NCBI GenBank assembly: GCA_027068455.1
Contig: JAMOSN010000057.1
Location: 1-42,533, forward strand
Direction of reading: 5' to 3'
Source: Sulfurimonas sp.
GTDB lineage: Bacteria > Campylobacterota > Campylobacteria > Campylobacterales > Sulfurimonadaceae
DNA: 42,533 bases
A program made the translations under genes and the position numbers. Below are positions 19,446 to 29,731 of the stretch, one piece after another. The notes beneath the pieces were generated by a model. The model ran no database searches. It saw nothing but the letters and a program-made list of their open reading frames with translations, and was not told the DNA's origin. The stretch's first letter is position 1. Each line of letters begins with the position of its first letter.

Positions 19446-20597
19446 TTACTGCTTATACTGCCATTTGTTGTTTGTATATTGGATATGTGTATCAACAGGA
19501 GTATTGGCATAGTTGACTAAAGCCTCTGTATCGGAGAGTCTTTTAAGAAGTATAAGACGTTCATCTATAAGAAAGGCTTCTAGTTGTTCCTCTTTTTCGT
19601 CTTCTATCTCTTCTTCTGTTTCTGTCTCTTGAGCTTCCTCTTTTATAGTTTCTTCTTGAATTTCTTGAGTCTCAGTTTGTTGAGTAGATTCTTGAACCTC
19701 CTCTTCTTGCGTGTCTTGATCCTCTTGAGGTTCATAGATTGCATCAAGTAAACCATCTACAAATTCATATTTGTCAAACGGTGTTAAATCCTCAGGCTGT
19801 TCCCCAGTACCCACAAATAAAATAGGAAGTTCAAGGGCATAAGCGATAGAGAAAACACTTCCACCTTTTGCGGTACCGTCAAGTTTAGTGATGATGATAC
19901 CATCAACACCCACCATCTCATTAAAAGCCTGTGCCTGTGTAATTGCTGAGTTTCCCTGTGTCCCATCTATGATGAGGATTGTTCTATGAGGTGCACCTTC
20001 ATGCGCTTTGTTACAGATACGATTGATCTTTTTAAGCTCATTGGCAAGATTGGTTTGTGTATGGAGTCTTCCTGCGGTGTCTATAATGACATTATCATAC
20101 CCTTTTGCTTTTGCAGAGTCTATCGCATCATAGGCAACAGCAGAAGAATCATGCCCCTGCTTTGAAGAAACGATAGGAATATCAAGTCTTTTTGCCCAAA
20201 GTGTAAGTTGCTCAATGGCTGCTGCACGGAAAGTATCACCTGCACCTAGAAGTACTTTTTTTCCTTCATTTTTATAGCGAAGTGCAAGTTTTGATATGGT
20301 AGTAGTCTTTCCTGCACCATTGACACCAATGATTAGTTCTATAAAAGGTGGTGTAAATTCGGGCTCTTTATATGTAGTATATGCAAGAGTTGCCAAAAGT
20401 TTGGAACGTAAAATATCACGAGTAATCTTCTCTTGGTATATCTCATTGAGAATAATCTCAACAAGTTCATAAGAAACATCAGCCTCAAGTAAAATATCTT
20501 CAAGTTCATCTTTTGTAAAAGTAATCTTTCTTTTTGGAGCGACCGTTTTAATCGCATCAACTGTTTTTCCTAATGATTTTTTTATAAAGCCAAACAT
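19446..20597 (-). CDS. ftsY: Signal recognition particle receptor FtsY, with acidic C-terminal region
   Basis: [62 protein letters not shown]; about 90 residues Glu/Gln-rich region after the NG domain. Confidence 0.95.
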   Translation of the reverse strand: MFGFIKKSLGKTVDAIKTVAPKRKITFTKDELEDILLEADVSYELVEIILNEIYQEKITRDILRSKLLATLAYTTYKEPEFTPPFIELIIGVNGAGKTTTISKLALRYKNEGKKVLLGAGDTFRAAAIEQLTLWAKRLDIPIVSSKQGHDSSAVAYDAIDSAKAKGYDNVIIDTAGRLHTQTNLANELKKINRICNKAHEGAPHRTILIIDGTQGNSAITQAQAFNEMVGVDGIIITKLDGTAKGGSVFSIAYALELPILFVGTGEQPEDLTPFDKYEFVDGLLDAIYEPQEDQDTQEEEVQESTQQTETQEIQEETIKEEAQETETEEEIEDEKEEQLEAFLIDERLILLKRLSDTEALVNYANTPVDTHIQYTNNKWQYKQ

Positions 20598-21170
20598 CTA
20601 TTTTCCTAATGCGCGTTTAATATCGCTCTCTATGAACTCTTCTTCAATAGCACCTTGATAAAAACGGATAAGTTTGCCATCTTTATAAATCGCTAAAAGT
20701 GGAATACCAAAATTATTACCTAGTTTGAGTTGTTTTGCTAAAGTATCAATAAGGCGACGGTTCTGATCAGAATTTACAAGTGTATAGGTTGCATTATGCT
20801 GTGTTGCAAACTCTTGAAGTTTTGCATTGTCGATGTTGTCTTCAACACTAACACCTATCACTTTAATATCTTTTTCATATTTTTTCTGTAATGAAGAGAG
20901 ATGTGATGCTGATGCCTGACAAGGTGGACACCATGTGGCAAATACATCAATAAGTAAGAGTTTGTTTTTATCGTTTTGAAGATAAAAACCCTGTGTTGTT
21001 TTTTGCAGTGTGAGTTGCGTGTTGTCAATAGAGCGAAGAGGAAATTCATTTGTACTTAAAATAGCATTTGCTTTTTGTGTGGAGGATTGCTCTTTTTTTG
21101 TTTCATTGGAACAAGCTTGAAAAAATAAACTAACAGCAAGCAGAGGGATGAAAATTGTTGTTTTAAACAT
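20598..21170 (-). CDS. TlpA-like thioredoxin-fold lipoprotein
   Basis: Lipobox SLFFQACSN, FATWCPPCQASASHL CXXC motif; start taken at MFKTTIF rather than the longer track ORF. Confidence 0.88.
   Translation of the reverse strand: MFKTTIFIPLLAVSLFFQACSNETKKEQSSTQKANAILSTNEFPLRSIDNTQLTLQKTTQGFYLQNDKNKLLLIDVFATWCPPCQASASHLSSLQKKYEKDIKVIGVSVEDNIDNAKLQEFATQHNATYTLVNSDQNRRLIDTLAKQLKLGNNFGIPLLAIYKDGKLIRFYQGAIEEEFIESDIKRALGK
21015..21023 (-). repeat. AACACGCAA word, exact
   Basis: TTGCGTGTT on + strand; NTQ in TlpA-like protein. Confidence 0.9.
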
Positions 21171-21265
21171 AAAAAGTGACCTTTGTTTTTTTTCTTTGTG
21201 TAAAATAAATCTCTTGTTTCTACAAGAGTTTTTAATGTGCAAAATTATAGCGATAAAGATTTAAT

Positions 21266-21853
21266 ATGACTCTTACAAAATCGATTTTTAGAACAAAATG
21301 TTTAAAAACAATAAAAAAATCACCAAAACACAATCAAGTTTATAAAACAGCATTGTTACAAAAAAAACTGATGCGTGTTCTTGGTAAAACAAAAGGGAAA
21401 AAAATCCTTTTTTACTATCCACTCGATTTTGAAGCTGATGTTGTAAAAACATTGCAAAAACTAAGAAAAAAAAGTTCTGTTTTTGTACCATTTATGGAAG
21501 GCGAAAGTTTTAAAATGGTACCATTTAGACTGCCGCTGAGGAAAAAAAAATTTGGTATTTTCGAAGCAGGTAATACAAATAGAAAAATAAATAAAATAGA
21601 TATAGCCATAGTTCCTGTTGTAGGCGTTGATGGTAATTTTCAAAGAATCGGTTTTGGAAAAGGAATGTATGACCGCTTTTATGCAAAATTACCAAAAAAA
21701 CCATATACCATTTTTGTACAAAGAGAACTATGCTATACAAAAAAATCTTTATGTGACTCTTATGATGTAACAGGAGATATTTTAATAACACCGACAAAAG
21801 CAGTAAAAAAGAAAAAAATTGCGTTAAATAAGGATATGCAAGATGTTAAATGA
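21266..21853 (+). CDS. 5-formyltetrahydrofolate cyclo-ligase
   Basis: IDIAIVPVVGVDGNFQRIGFGKGMYDRFYAKL, canonical C-terminal GFGKGxYDR motif. Confidence 0.9.
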   Translation: MTLTKSIFRTKCLKTIKKSPKHNQVYKTALLQKKLMRVLGKTKGKKILFYYPLDFEADVVKTLQKLRKKSSVFVPFMEGESFKMVPFRLPLRKKKFGIFEAGNTNRKINKIDIAIVPVVGVDGNFQRIGFGKGMYDRFYAKLPKKPYTIFVQRELCYTKKSLCDSYDVTGDILITPTKAVKKKKIALNKDMQDVK

Positions 21854-23411
21854 GATACTACTTGGTGGCGGTATTGCCACGGTAAGTGGGGTCGTAGGAT
21901 TTTTCATCTCTAAAAAAATAGCAAGTGCAAATTTTGATATATATGTGCAACAGGCCAAAGCGAAAGCAAATACGATAGAAAATGAAGCGCACAATCTACT
22001 AGAGCGTGCACGCCTAAAATCTCGAGAGATGGAGATTGAGGCAAAAAAAGAGTATGAAAGTGCAAAAGCAAGAGCTAAAGCTGATCTAAGCCAAAGAGAA
22101 GAAGCATTAATATCAAAAGAACAAAAATTTGAGCGTTACAAGCAAGAGGAAGAGGAAAAAATAAACGCTAAACTCAAGTTTATTAAAGCACAAAAAATTA
22201 ATTTAGAGAGAAATGAGAGATCACTCGCTTCACTGAAAAAAGATTATGAAATAAAAATTGACGAAGCACTTCATGCTATAGAACATTGTGCAGGAATGAC
22301 ACAAGAGGAAGCAAAAGCGATTCTACTTGAAAAGATAGAAGAGAAATCCCGAGGTGAGGTTGCTCATATTGTAAGGCGTTATGAAAGTAAAGCTAAAGAG
22401 GAAGCAGAACGTAAAGCAAACTTTATCTTAGCTCAGGCTACAAGTCGTTTTGCAGGTGAGTTTGCAAGTGAGAGGCTGACCAATTTGGTTCATCTTGAGA
22501 GTGATGAGTTAAAAGGACGGATAATAGGTAAAGAGGGGCGTAATATCAAAGCGCTTGAGACTCTTTTGGGTGTTGATATTATAATTGATGATACGCCAAA
22601 TGCGATACTTGTGAGCAGTTTTAATCTTTATCGCCGTGCAATAGCAACCAAAACATTGCAACTTCTTATAGAAGATGGCAGAATCCAGCCTGCACGGATT
22701 GAAGAGATATTTAAAAAAGTTTCTGATGAGTTTGAATCAAAAATTCTCTCAGAAGGGGAAGAGTTAGTAGCAGAGCTCAACATTGGGGTGATGCACCCTG
22801 AGTTGATGAAACTTATAGGAAGACTTCGATACCGTGCTTCCTATGGGCAGAATGCTTTGGCTCATACTCTTGAAGTTGCTCATCTGGCAGGGATTATGGC
22901 ATCAGAGATGGGTGGAGATCCTATTTTAGCCAAAAGAGCAGGGCTCTTGCATGATATTGGAAAAGCATTAACGCATGATCATGATGGAAACCATGTTGAT
23001 TTGGGTGCTGAGGTATGTCGTCGCTATAACGAGTGTGATGTAGTGATTAATGCTATTTATGCACATCATGGTCAGCAGGAGATTCATTCTATAGAGTGTG
23101 GAGCAGTGTGTGCAGCAGATGCTCTCTCTGCAGCACGACCAGGTGCAAGAAGAGAGGTATTAGAGAGTTTTCTAAAGCGTGTAACTGAGATAGAGGATAT
23201 AGCATCATCACACAGTGGTGTACGACAAGCCTATGCGATTAATGCAGGAAGAGAGGTAAGAGTTATTGTTAATGCAACACTTGTTAATGATGATGAAGCT
23301 GTTCTAATGGCTAGAGAGATTGCTAAAGAGATTGAAGAGAGGGTACAGTACCCTGGTGAAATCAAAGTTAATGTTATTCGTGAAAGTAGGGCTGTTGAGT
23401 TTGCAAGATAG
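21843..23411 (+). CDS. rny: Ribonuclease Y
   Basis: N-terminal TM plus coiled coil, KH domain (GRIIGKEGRNIKALETLLGVDIIIDDTP), HD domain (AGLLHDIGKA), GEIKVNVIRESRAVEFAR C-terminus. Confidence 0.97.
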   Translation: MLNEILLGGGIATVSGVVGFFISKKIASANFDIYVQQAKAKANTIENEAHNLLERARLKSREMEIEAKKEYESAKARAKADLSQREEALISKEQKFERYKQEEEEKINAKLKFIKAQKINLERNERSLASLKKDYEIKIDEALHAIEHCAGMTQEEAKAILLEKIEEKSRGEVAHIVRRYESKAKEEAERKANFILAQATSRFAGEFASERLTNLVHLESDELKGRIIGKEGRNIKALETLLGVDIIIDDTPNAILVSSFNLYRRAIATKTLQLLIEDGRIQPARIEEIFKKVSDEFESKILSEGEELVAELNIGVMHPELMKLIGRLRYRASYGQNALAHTLEVAHLAGIMASEMGGDPILAKRAGLLHDIGKALTHDHDGNHVDLGAEVCRRYNECDVVINAIYAHHGQQEIHSIECGAVCAADALSAARPGARREVLESFLKRVTEIEDIASSHSGVRQAYAINAGREVRVIVNATLVNDDEAVLMAREIAKEIEERVQYPGEIKVNVIRESRAVEFAR

Positions 23412-23422
23412 TGCAAACTCAA
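23395..23422. terminator. Likely bidirectional terminator between rny and DUF3365 gene
   Basis: Perfect inverted repeat TTGAGTTTGCA-agatag-TGCAAACTCAA (11-bp arms, 6-nt loop) at a convergent gene junction; rny stop codon lies in the loop. Confidence 0.6.
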
Positions 23423-23442
23423 TAATTAATATGGAAGTAAGA

Positions 23443-24039
23443 TTATTTGACAGATTTATCTATAGTTACAACAACTGCACCTCTTAAATCACCTATTTTA
23501 TAATGTTTTGCCTTGTCAATTGGGTATCTGTCTGCAATAACACGTTTGATATCTGTATCTTTAATATCTCCGTGACATTTTAAACATACTTTTTTCTTAA
23601 TAACAAGAGGTTTATAAAATTTATAAACTTTATTATCCACTTTTTCAACAATATGGTTTGGTAAGATAACATTGTTTTTTTGTAGGCTTTCTAATGCTTT
23701 GAGGATTTTTGCTTCATCTGCCTCTGGAGCATTGGCTGGATTTCTGAATTTTAAACTGATTCTTTTGACTCTAACGCCACGAGGAAGTCTTTTGTTCACT
23801 TTCTCTGTCAAGTTGTAAGCTTCATTGGAACAAAAATCAAGTGCTTTGAGTGGACCACCCTCTTTCATTTTCTTTTTCATATTGCCACCCAATGTTTTAA
23901 GAAGCATCTTAGAACCTTTTTGTCCCATTTTGACAACACTTTTAAGTTCTGCATTTTTGTTTGGATTTGCTGCGATAAGAAGCGATGCACTTAAGCTTAC
24001 AATAGCCAAAGATTTAAGTATATTCATAATTTCCTCCAT
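23443..24039 (-). CDS. DUF3365/Tll0287-like heme-binding sensor-type protein
   Basis: Signal peptide, KALDFCSNEAYNLTEKVNKRLPRGVRVKRISLKFRNPANAPEADE, CLKCHGDI heme motif. Confidence 0.82.
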   Translation of the reverse strand: MEEIMNILKSLAIVSLSASLLIAANPNKNAELKSVVKMGQKGSKMLLKTLGGNMKKKMKEGGPLKALDFCSNEAYNLTEKVNKRLPRGVRVKRISLKFRNPANAPEADEAKILKALESLQKNNVILPNHIVEKVDNKVYKFYKPLVIKKKVCLKCHGDIKDTDIKRVIADRYPIDKAKHYKIGDLRGAVVVTIDKSVK

Positions 24040-24137
24040 ATATTGTTATAATTGTGCCTAATTATAGCAAGACTTAGAATAATTTAATGCAACTTTGAGT
24101 ACAATTGCGTAATTTTTAAAGACAAGGGAGCACTCCT

Positions 24138-24812
24138 ATGGGTGAATTGTTTACTTTTTTCGGTCTTATTTCTCACGATAAGACATTCATTTTTATGACA
24201 CACATGTTGCTATCGGCTGGTATAGCTCTTCTTCTTGTTAGAATGGCTATGGCTAACCTTCAAGTAGTACCTAGAGGTGCACAGAATTTTATGGAAGCAT
24301 ACATAAATGGTGTTTTACAAATGGGTACGGATGTTATGGGTAAAAGTCATGCTCGTAAATATGTAGCGTTAGTTGCAACAATTGGTCTTTTTGTTGGTAT
24401 CGGAAACTTAGTTGGTGTTATTCCAGGTTTTGAAGCTCCAACTGCATTTTTAGAGATGCCATTGGCATTAGCTATCACTGTATTTGTATACTATAACTAT
24501 GTTGGTATCAAAGCTCACGGTGTAGTAAACTACTTTAAACACTTTCTTGGACCTGTTTGGTGGTTGTACTGGTTAATGTTCCCAATTGAGATTGTATCTC
24601 ACTTTTCTCGTTTAGTATCTCTCTCTTTCCGTTTATTTGGAAATGTTAAGGGTGATGATATGTTCTTGATGGTTATCTTGATGCTTGCTCCTTGGTTGTT
24701 ACCAATGATTCCATTTGCATTACTAACTTTTATGGCTTTCTTACAAGCTTTCATCTTCATGATGTTAACATATGTTTACCTCGGTGGCGCAATAGCTGTT
24801 GAGGAACACTAA
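24138..24812 (+). CDS. atpB: F0F1 ATP synthase subunit a
   Basis: PRGAQNFMEAYINGVLQM, LVGVIPGFEAPTA, VSLSFRLFGNVKGDDMFL, LQAFIFMMLTYVYL. Confidence 0.97.
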   Translation: MGELFTFFGLISHDKTFIFMTHMLLSAGIALLLVRMAMANLQVVPRGAQNFMEAYINGVLQMGTDVMGKSHARKYVALVATIGLFVGIGNLVGVIPGFEAPTAFLEMPLALAITVFVYYNYVGIKAHGVVNYFKHFLGPVWWLYWLMFPIEIVSHFSRLVSLSFRLFGNVKGDDMFLMVILMLAPWLLPMIPFALLTFMAFLQAFIFMMLTYVYLGGAIAVEEH

Positions 24813-24821
24813 AAACTTTTT

Positions 24822-25085
24822 ATGCAAAAAGATATATACGAACGTATCATAAACTTTTTGCTTGGAGCATCATGGGCAATTGTCCTTTTTGGTGCTCTAC
24901 TTACTTTTAAAATTTTTCTTACATTTGGTCTTGTTCTAGCCCTTTTTATAGCACTTTTATATATCATCATATCTTTATTTCTTATCTTACTGCTTGATGC
25001 TTTTTTAGTCCATAAACAAAGACTTCAAGAAGCAAAAAAACAGACAAAACTTTTAGAAAAAATCTACGCAAAACATACAAAATAG
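24822..25085 (+). CDS. Small hypothetical membrane protein downstream of atpB
   Basis: 87 aa with two TM segments and basic C-terminus; 9 nt after atpB. Confidence 0.75.
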   Translation: MQKDIYERIINFLLGASWAIVLFGALLTFKIFLTFGLVLALFIALLYIIISLFLILLLDAFLVHKQRLQEAKKQTKLLEKIYAKHTK

Positions 25086-25159
25086 TTACCCTATTACCTC
25101 TTTTAAAGTAAAGATGGGATAAAATAGAGCACTATTAATATATTATGCTAAGGAAAATT

Positions 25160-26590
25160 ATGTTTGAAGTGGTTATAGGACTTGAGGTCCATGTTCAACT
25201 CAATACAAAAACGAAACTTTTTTGCTCGTGTCCTACGAGTTTTAATCATAAACAAAATACAAATACATGTCCGACTTGTTTGGCACTCCCTGGAGCATTG
25301 CCAGTTCTTAACAAAGAGGTTGTGCATAAGTCTGTTATGCTAGGAACAGCGATTGAAGCAACAATAAATAGAGTTTCATACTTTGACAGAAAATCATATT
25401 TTTACCCAGATTCCCCATCAGCGTATCAGATTACACAGCTTTACACTCCAATTGTGGAAGATGGAAAGCTTATGATAGATTTTGAAGATGGTTCCTCCAA
25501 AGAGATAAGAATCAACCGTGCACACATTGAAGCAGATGCAGGGAAAAATATTCATGATGGTGATATCTCCAAAGTAGATTTAAATCGTGCAGGAACACCA
25601 CTTTTAGAAATAGTAAGTGAACCAGATATGCGTAGTGCAGAAGAAGCTGTGCTTTACTTGAAAAAACTTCACTCAATCATCCGCTATACAGATATCGGAG
25701 ATGCAAATATGCAAGAGGGGAGTTTTCGTGTAGATGTCAATGTTTCTATCCGTCCTAAGGGTGATGAAAAGCTTTATACTCGTGTCGAGATAAAAAATAT
25801 AAACTCATTTAAATTTATCCAAAAAGCGATAGAGGTGGAAGTGCAGCGCCAGATTGAAGCGTGGGAAGATGGTACTTATGATGAAGAGATAGTGCAAGAG
25901 ACACGACTTTTTGACCAGATTAAAAGTGAGACTCGTTCTATGCGTGGTAAAGAGGAGGCTGCTGATTATAGATATTTTCCTGAGCCAGACCTTTTAAAAT
26001 GTGTAGTCACTGATGAGATGATGGAGGAGTACACAAAGATACCTGAACTTCCTGATGTGAAAAAAGAGCGTTTTATCTCTGAATATGGTATGAGTGCGTA
26101 CAATGCTTCTGTTATCACTTCAGCAGTTGAGATGGCAAACTTTTTTGAGACGATGATGGCTGAAAATGGTGTAAGTGCCAAAACAGCTACTACATGGTTG
26201 ACAGTTGAATTGCAAGCGCGATTAAAAGGGGAGATCAATATTATGAACTCACCTGTAGATGCAAAAAAACTAGGATTTTTAGTCAAACGTATAGATGACA
26301 AAACCATCTCTGGAAAAGCAGCAAAAGAGGTGCTTGATTATTTAATGGAAAATGAAAGTGTCAGTGTTGATGATGCTATTGATACTCTTGGATTAAAGCA
26401 GGTGACAGATACAGGTGCAATTGAGGCTATGTGTGATGAAATTATCAATGCAAACCAAGACAAGGTTGAACAATACAAAGCTGGAAAAGAGAAACTTTTT
26501 GGTTTTTTTGTCGGACAGGTGATGAAAGCATCCAAAGGGAGTGCTAATCCTCAAGTAGTTAATGAGATTTTAAAAGCTAAGTTAGGATAA
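25160..26590 (+). CDS. gatB: Aspartyl/glutamyl-tRNA amidotransferase subunit B
   Basis: [64 protein letters not shown]. Start taken at MFEVVIG. Confidence 0.97.
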   Translation: MFEVVIGLEVHVQLNTKTKLFCSCPTSFNHKQNTNTCPTCLALPGALPVLNKEVVHKSVMLGTAIEATINRVSYFDRKSYFYPDSPSAYQITQLYTPIVEDGKLMIDFEDGSSKEIRINRAHIEADAGKNIHDGDISKVDLNRAGTPLLEIVSEPDMRSAEEAVLYLKKLHSIIRYTDIGDANMQEGSFRVDVNVSIRPKGDEKLYTRVEIKNINSFKFIQKAIEVEVQRQIEAWEDGTYDEEIVQETRLFDQIKSETRSMRGKEEAADYRYFPEPDLLKCVVTDEMMEEYTKIPELPDVKKERFISEYGMSAYNASVITSAVEMANFFETMMAENGVSAKTATTWLTVELQARLKGEINIMNSPVDAKKLGFLVKRIDDKTISGKAAKEVLDYLMENESVSVDDAIDTLGLKQVTDTGAIEAMCDEIINANQDKVEQYKAGKEKLFGFFVGQVMKASKGSANPQVVNEILKAKLG

Positions 26591-26593
26591 CAA

Positions 26594-28156
26594 ATGCTTA
26601 AGCGCCTGATACTTGATGCTGCATACTATTTACAAACTTCACAATCGTATCAGGCACGTAAAAAGTTTTTTTACGATATTTTAGAAAATGATAATTGTAA
26701 ATATAAAAAATATATAGATATGATGATGATGGTGTTTATTTTTATAAGCGTTGCAGTCTTAATCCGTGAAGTGAAGTTTCATGTCAATGATTATCTTCTT
26801 TTCTTTAGCAACTATATCATCTCTTTTATATTTTTTATAGAGTATATGTTACGTTTATGGGTGAGCAGTAGTGTCAGTGAGATTATTGTAGCTCGAGCCG
26901 AACATGATACTTTTTTATTAAGGGAAGTGAATCTTGCAAAGGCTTTAAGAAAAGCGTTGCATGTTAAGCTCTCTTATATGCTCTCGATTCAGGCTATTAT
27001 AGACCTTTTGGCAATTCTACCATTTTTCCATGAACTTCGATTGCTGAGAATTTTTATCCTTTTTCGTGTTTTTAAACTCTTTCGTTATGCAAAAAGCTTT
27101 CAAACACTTTCTAGTGTCCTTGCAACTAAAAAGTTTGAGTTTTTTACCTTAGCGATCTTTGCTTCTATTGTTATCTTTGTTTCTTCTGTTTTGATTTATG
27201 TTATGGAAGCAAATAATGACGCATCACCTATCAATACCCTTTTTGATGCCATTTACTGGTCTATCGTAACTATCTCAACAGTAGGGTATGGAGATGTGAC
27301 AGCAGTAACACAAGAGGGTCGTTTTGTTGCTCTTTTAGTTATTACAGCAGGTATTGCTGTTCTTGCATTTACAACATCACTGTTTGTTTCTGCTTTTACT
27401 GAAAAACTTTATGAAATTAAAGAGATAAAAACGATTGAGGATGTTTCAAAATTAAAGAATTTTTATTTGATTTGTGGGTATGAAAAAGTGGCACAGGAGC
27501 TTAGTTGTAAACTTGCAAATAATGGAAATAAAATCATTGTTTTAGATGATGATGAATATCGTATTAATAAAGCACAACAAGATGGTTTTATCGCTTTACA
27601 TTATAATCCTGGTTCTGTTGAGAGTTATAAAAAACTCAACATTGATATTGATAAGCAGGTAAAAGCCATTTTGTGTTTAAGAGAAGATGATATTGAAAAT
27701 GTATATACTGCTTTAACAGTTCGTTCTCTCAATAAAGATGTTTTTATACTTTCACTTCTGATAAATGATACTAATCGTAAAAAATTGAAGTTTGCGGGTA
27801 TCAATAAAATAGTCTATCCTCAAGAATTGGTAGGACTTATAACAAAAGAGTTGGTTGGTAAACCAGTTGCTTTTGAAGTTATTCATGAACTTAGAAGTGA
27901 TCATACGGGTGTTATAGTAGATGAGATAGGAATAACTTCTAGAATAGTTGAAAATTTTACAACTGTAGGAGAACTCGGAAATAAAGAGTTTAGAGTTGTT
28001 CTTCTTGGTATATATAAGCATAAAGATGATCGTTTTTATTTTAATCCTCTTGATTCTATGTTTATAGAAAATGGAGATTACCTTTTAGTGATTGGATATA
28101 AAATCTTTATCAAGGAATTTGAGAAACATCTTCATACGAAGGTTAGACATGGATAA
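26594..28156 (+). CDS. Voltage-gated-like K+ channel with C-terminal RCK (TrkA-N/TrkA-C) region
   Basis: Six-TM-like N-terminus, LLRIFILFRVFKLFRYAKSF S4-like segment, TISTVGYGDVTAV selectivity filter, FYLICGYEKVAQELSCKLANNGNKIIVLD. Confidence 0.92.
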   Translation: MLKRLILDAAYYLQTSQSYQARKKFFYDILENDNCKYKKYIDMMMMVFIFISVAVLIREVKFHVNDYLLFFSNYIISFIFFIEYMLRLWVSSSVSEIIVARAEHDTFLLREVNLAKALRKALHVKLSYMLSIQAIIDLLAILPFFHELRLLRIFILFRVFKLFRYAKSFQTLSSVLATKKFEFFTLAIFASIVIFVSSVLIYVMEANNDASPINTLFDAIYWSIVTISTVGYGDVTAVTQEGRFVALLVITAGIAVLAFTTSLFVSAFTEKLYEIKEIKTIEDVSKLKNFYLICGYEKVAQELSCKLANNGNKIIVLDDDEYRINKAQQDGFIALHYNPGSVESYKKLNIDIDKQVKAILCLREDDIENVYTALTVRSLNKDVFILSLLINDTNRKKLKFAGINKIVYPQELVGLITKELVGKPVAFEVIHELRSDHTGVIVDEIGITSRIVENFTTVGELGNKEFRVVLLGIYKHKDDRFYFNPLDSMFIENGDYLLVIGYKIFIKEFEKHLHTKVRHG

Positions 28157-28856
28157 CACAACAGCACTTGTATTTGGTAAGAATAAATATGCCTCAGAAA
28201 TTGTTGCTAACGTTAGAGATAAATATCAGCATGTACGTATCTTTAGTCTTTACAATGAAGAAGACAATGAGATTGAAAAATTTGATTTAAGTGATAGTTG
28301 GGAGAATATTCAAGAAGATATTAATGCAAAACAATCAATAGCGTTTTGTGTTCTTGAAGATACTGCTGAAAATATATTTTTAACCATTTCACTCAGAGCG
28401 CATTTTCAGGATTTAACCATTATTGCCATTGCATCCAATAAAGAGAGCGCCAATAAGCTTAAAATGGCAGGAGCGAACAAAGTGATACCATTGGTTGAGA
28501 CAACAGCCGATATAATAACAAATATGTTAGAAAAGCCAATTTCAAGTAGAGTGCTTAATAGTATTTTATATGAAGAGAGTGATTTAAAAATCGCACAGAT
28601 TAAGATAAGCCAAGAAAGTCGTTTTAACAATATACAACTAGCAAATATTGACTGGAGCAGATATAACGGTATAATTGTATTATCTGTTATACACAGTGAT
28701 ATGCAGGGTGAATTTATATACTCTTCAAAAGTAGAAGATCATATTATAAAACCTGGAGATATTTTGGTTATTGTAGGATATGAACATGATATTCAAGAGT
28801 TTGAGAAAAAGATAGGGAGCAAAAGATATGTCAATTGGAGTCATTGGAGCTGGTAA
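28149..28856 (+). CDS. Stand-alone RCK/TrkA-type regulatory protein
   Basis: TALVFGKNKYASEIVANVRDKY..., KMAGANKVIPLVETTADIITNML, IIKPGDILVIVGYEHDIQEFEKKI (TrkA-C end). Start MDNTTALVF overlaps the channel gene stop by 8 bp. Confidence 0.85.
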   Translation: MDNTTALVFGKNKYASEIVANVRDKYQHVRIFSLYNEEDNEIEKFDLSDSWENIQEDINAKQSIAFCVLEDTAENIFLTISLRAHFQDLTIIAIASNKESANKLKMAGANKVIPLVETTADIITNMLEKPISSRVLNSILYEESDLKIAQIKISQESRFNNIQLANIDWSRYNGIIVLSVIHSDMQGEFIYSSKVEDHIIKPGDILVIVGYEHDIQEFEKKIGSKRYVNWSHWSW

Positions 28857-29715
28857 ATGGGGCAGTGCACTTGCTTTTGCCTTAAGTGAAAAAAATGATG
28901 TGTATATATACTCAAGAAATAAAAGAGACGTAAAAAATTTTGTTTCATTAGAGAAGATACTTCAATGTGAATATTTGATCATTACTGTACCAGCTCAAGC
29001 TGTATCATCATGGTTAGAAGAATCATTTGTTTTTAACGGACAAAAGATTCTCGTAGCATCAAAAGGGATTGAAGCTTCTACAGGTAGATTTTTAAATGAA
29101 ATCTACAATAAGTATGTACCCAATGAAAATATCGCTTTTCTTTCAGGTCCATCTTTTGCAACAGAGGTGATGCAGTCACTTCCTACTGCTTTGGTTATTA
29201 ACTCAACAAATAATGTTTTAGCAGATGATTTTGCTAATCTTTTTCCATCTTTTATCAAAACATATACCTCAAGTGATGTCATTGGTGCTGAAGTTGCAGG
29301 CGCATATAAAAATGTGATAGCTATTGCAGCAGGTATAGTTTCAGGTTTAGAACTAGGTAATAATGCAGCTGCAGCACTTATCTCTCGAGGCCTTGTGGAG
29401 ATGCATAGATTTGGTACATTTTATGGTGCACAAACAGAGAGTTTTTTAGGTTTGAGTGGTGCAGGGGACCTTTTTTTAACGGCGTCTTCAACAATGAGCA
29501 GAAATTTTAGAGTTGGGCTTGGCATTGCACAAGGAAAAACACAAAAAGAGATTTTAGAATCTTTGGGGGAAGTGGCTGAAGGTATTGGTACAACCTATGC
29601 GCTTTATGAAATAGCATTAAAACATAATCTCTATCTACCAATTGCAAAAGAGGTATATGAGATGCTTGAGGGAAAAAACCCACAAAAAAGTTTACAAGAT
29701 TTACTCTCAAGATAA
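28828..29715 (+). CDS. gpsA: Glycerol-3-phosphate dehydrogenase [NAD(P)+]
   Basis: MSIGVIGAGKWGSALAFALSEKN, FLSGPSFATEVM, GAEVAGAYKNVIAIAAGIVSGLELGNNAAAALISRGLVEM, GLSGAGDLFLTASS. Confidence 0.96.
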   Translation: MSIGVIGAGKWGSALAFALSEKNDVYIYSRNKRDVKNFVSLEKILQCEYLIITVPAQAVSSWLEESFVFNGQKILVASKGIEASTGRFLNEIYNKYVPNENIAFLSGPSFATEVMQSLPTALVINSTNNVLADDFANLFPSFIKTYTSSDVIGAEVAGAYKNVIAIAAGIVSGLELGNNAAAALISRGLVEMHRFGTFYGAQTESFLGLSGAGDLFLTASSTMSRNFRVGLGIAQGKTQKEILESLGEVAEGIGTTYALYEIALKHNLYLPIAKEVYEMLEGKNPQKSLQDLLSR

Positions 29716-29731
29716 AAAAGAGGAAACAGGG

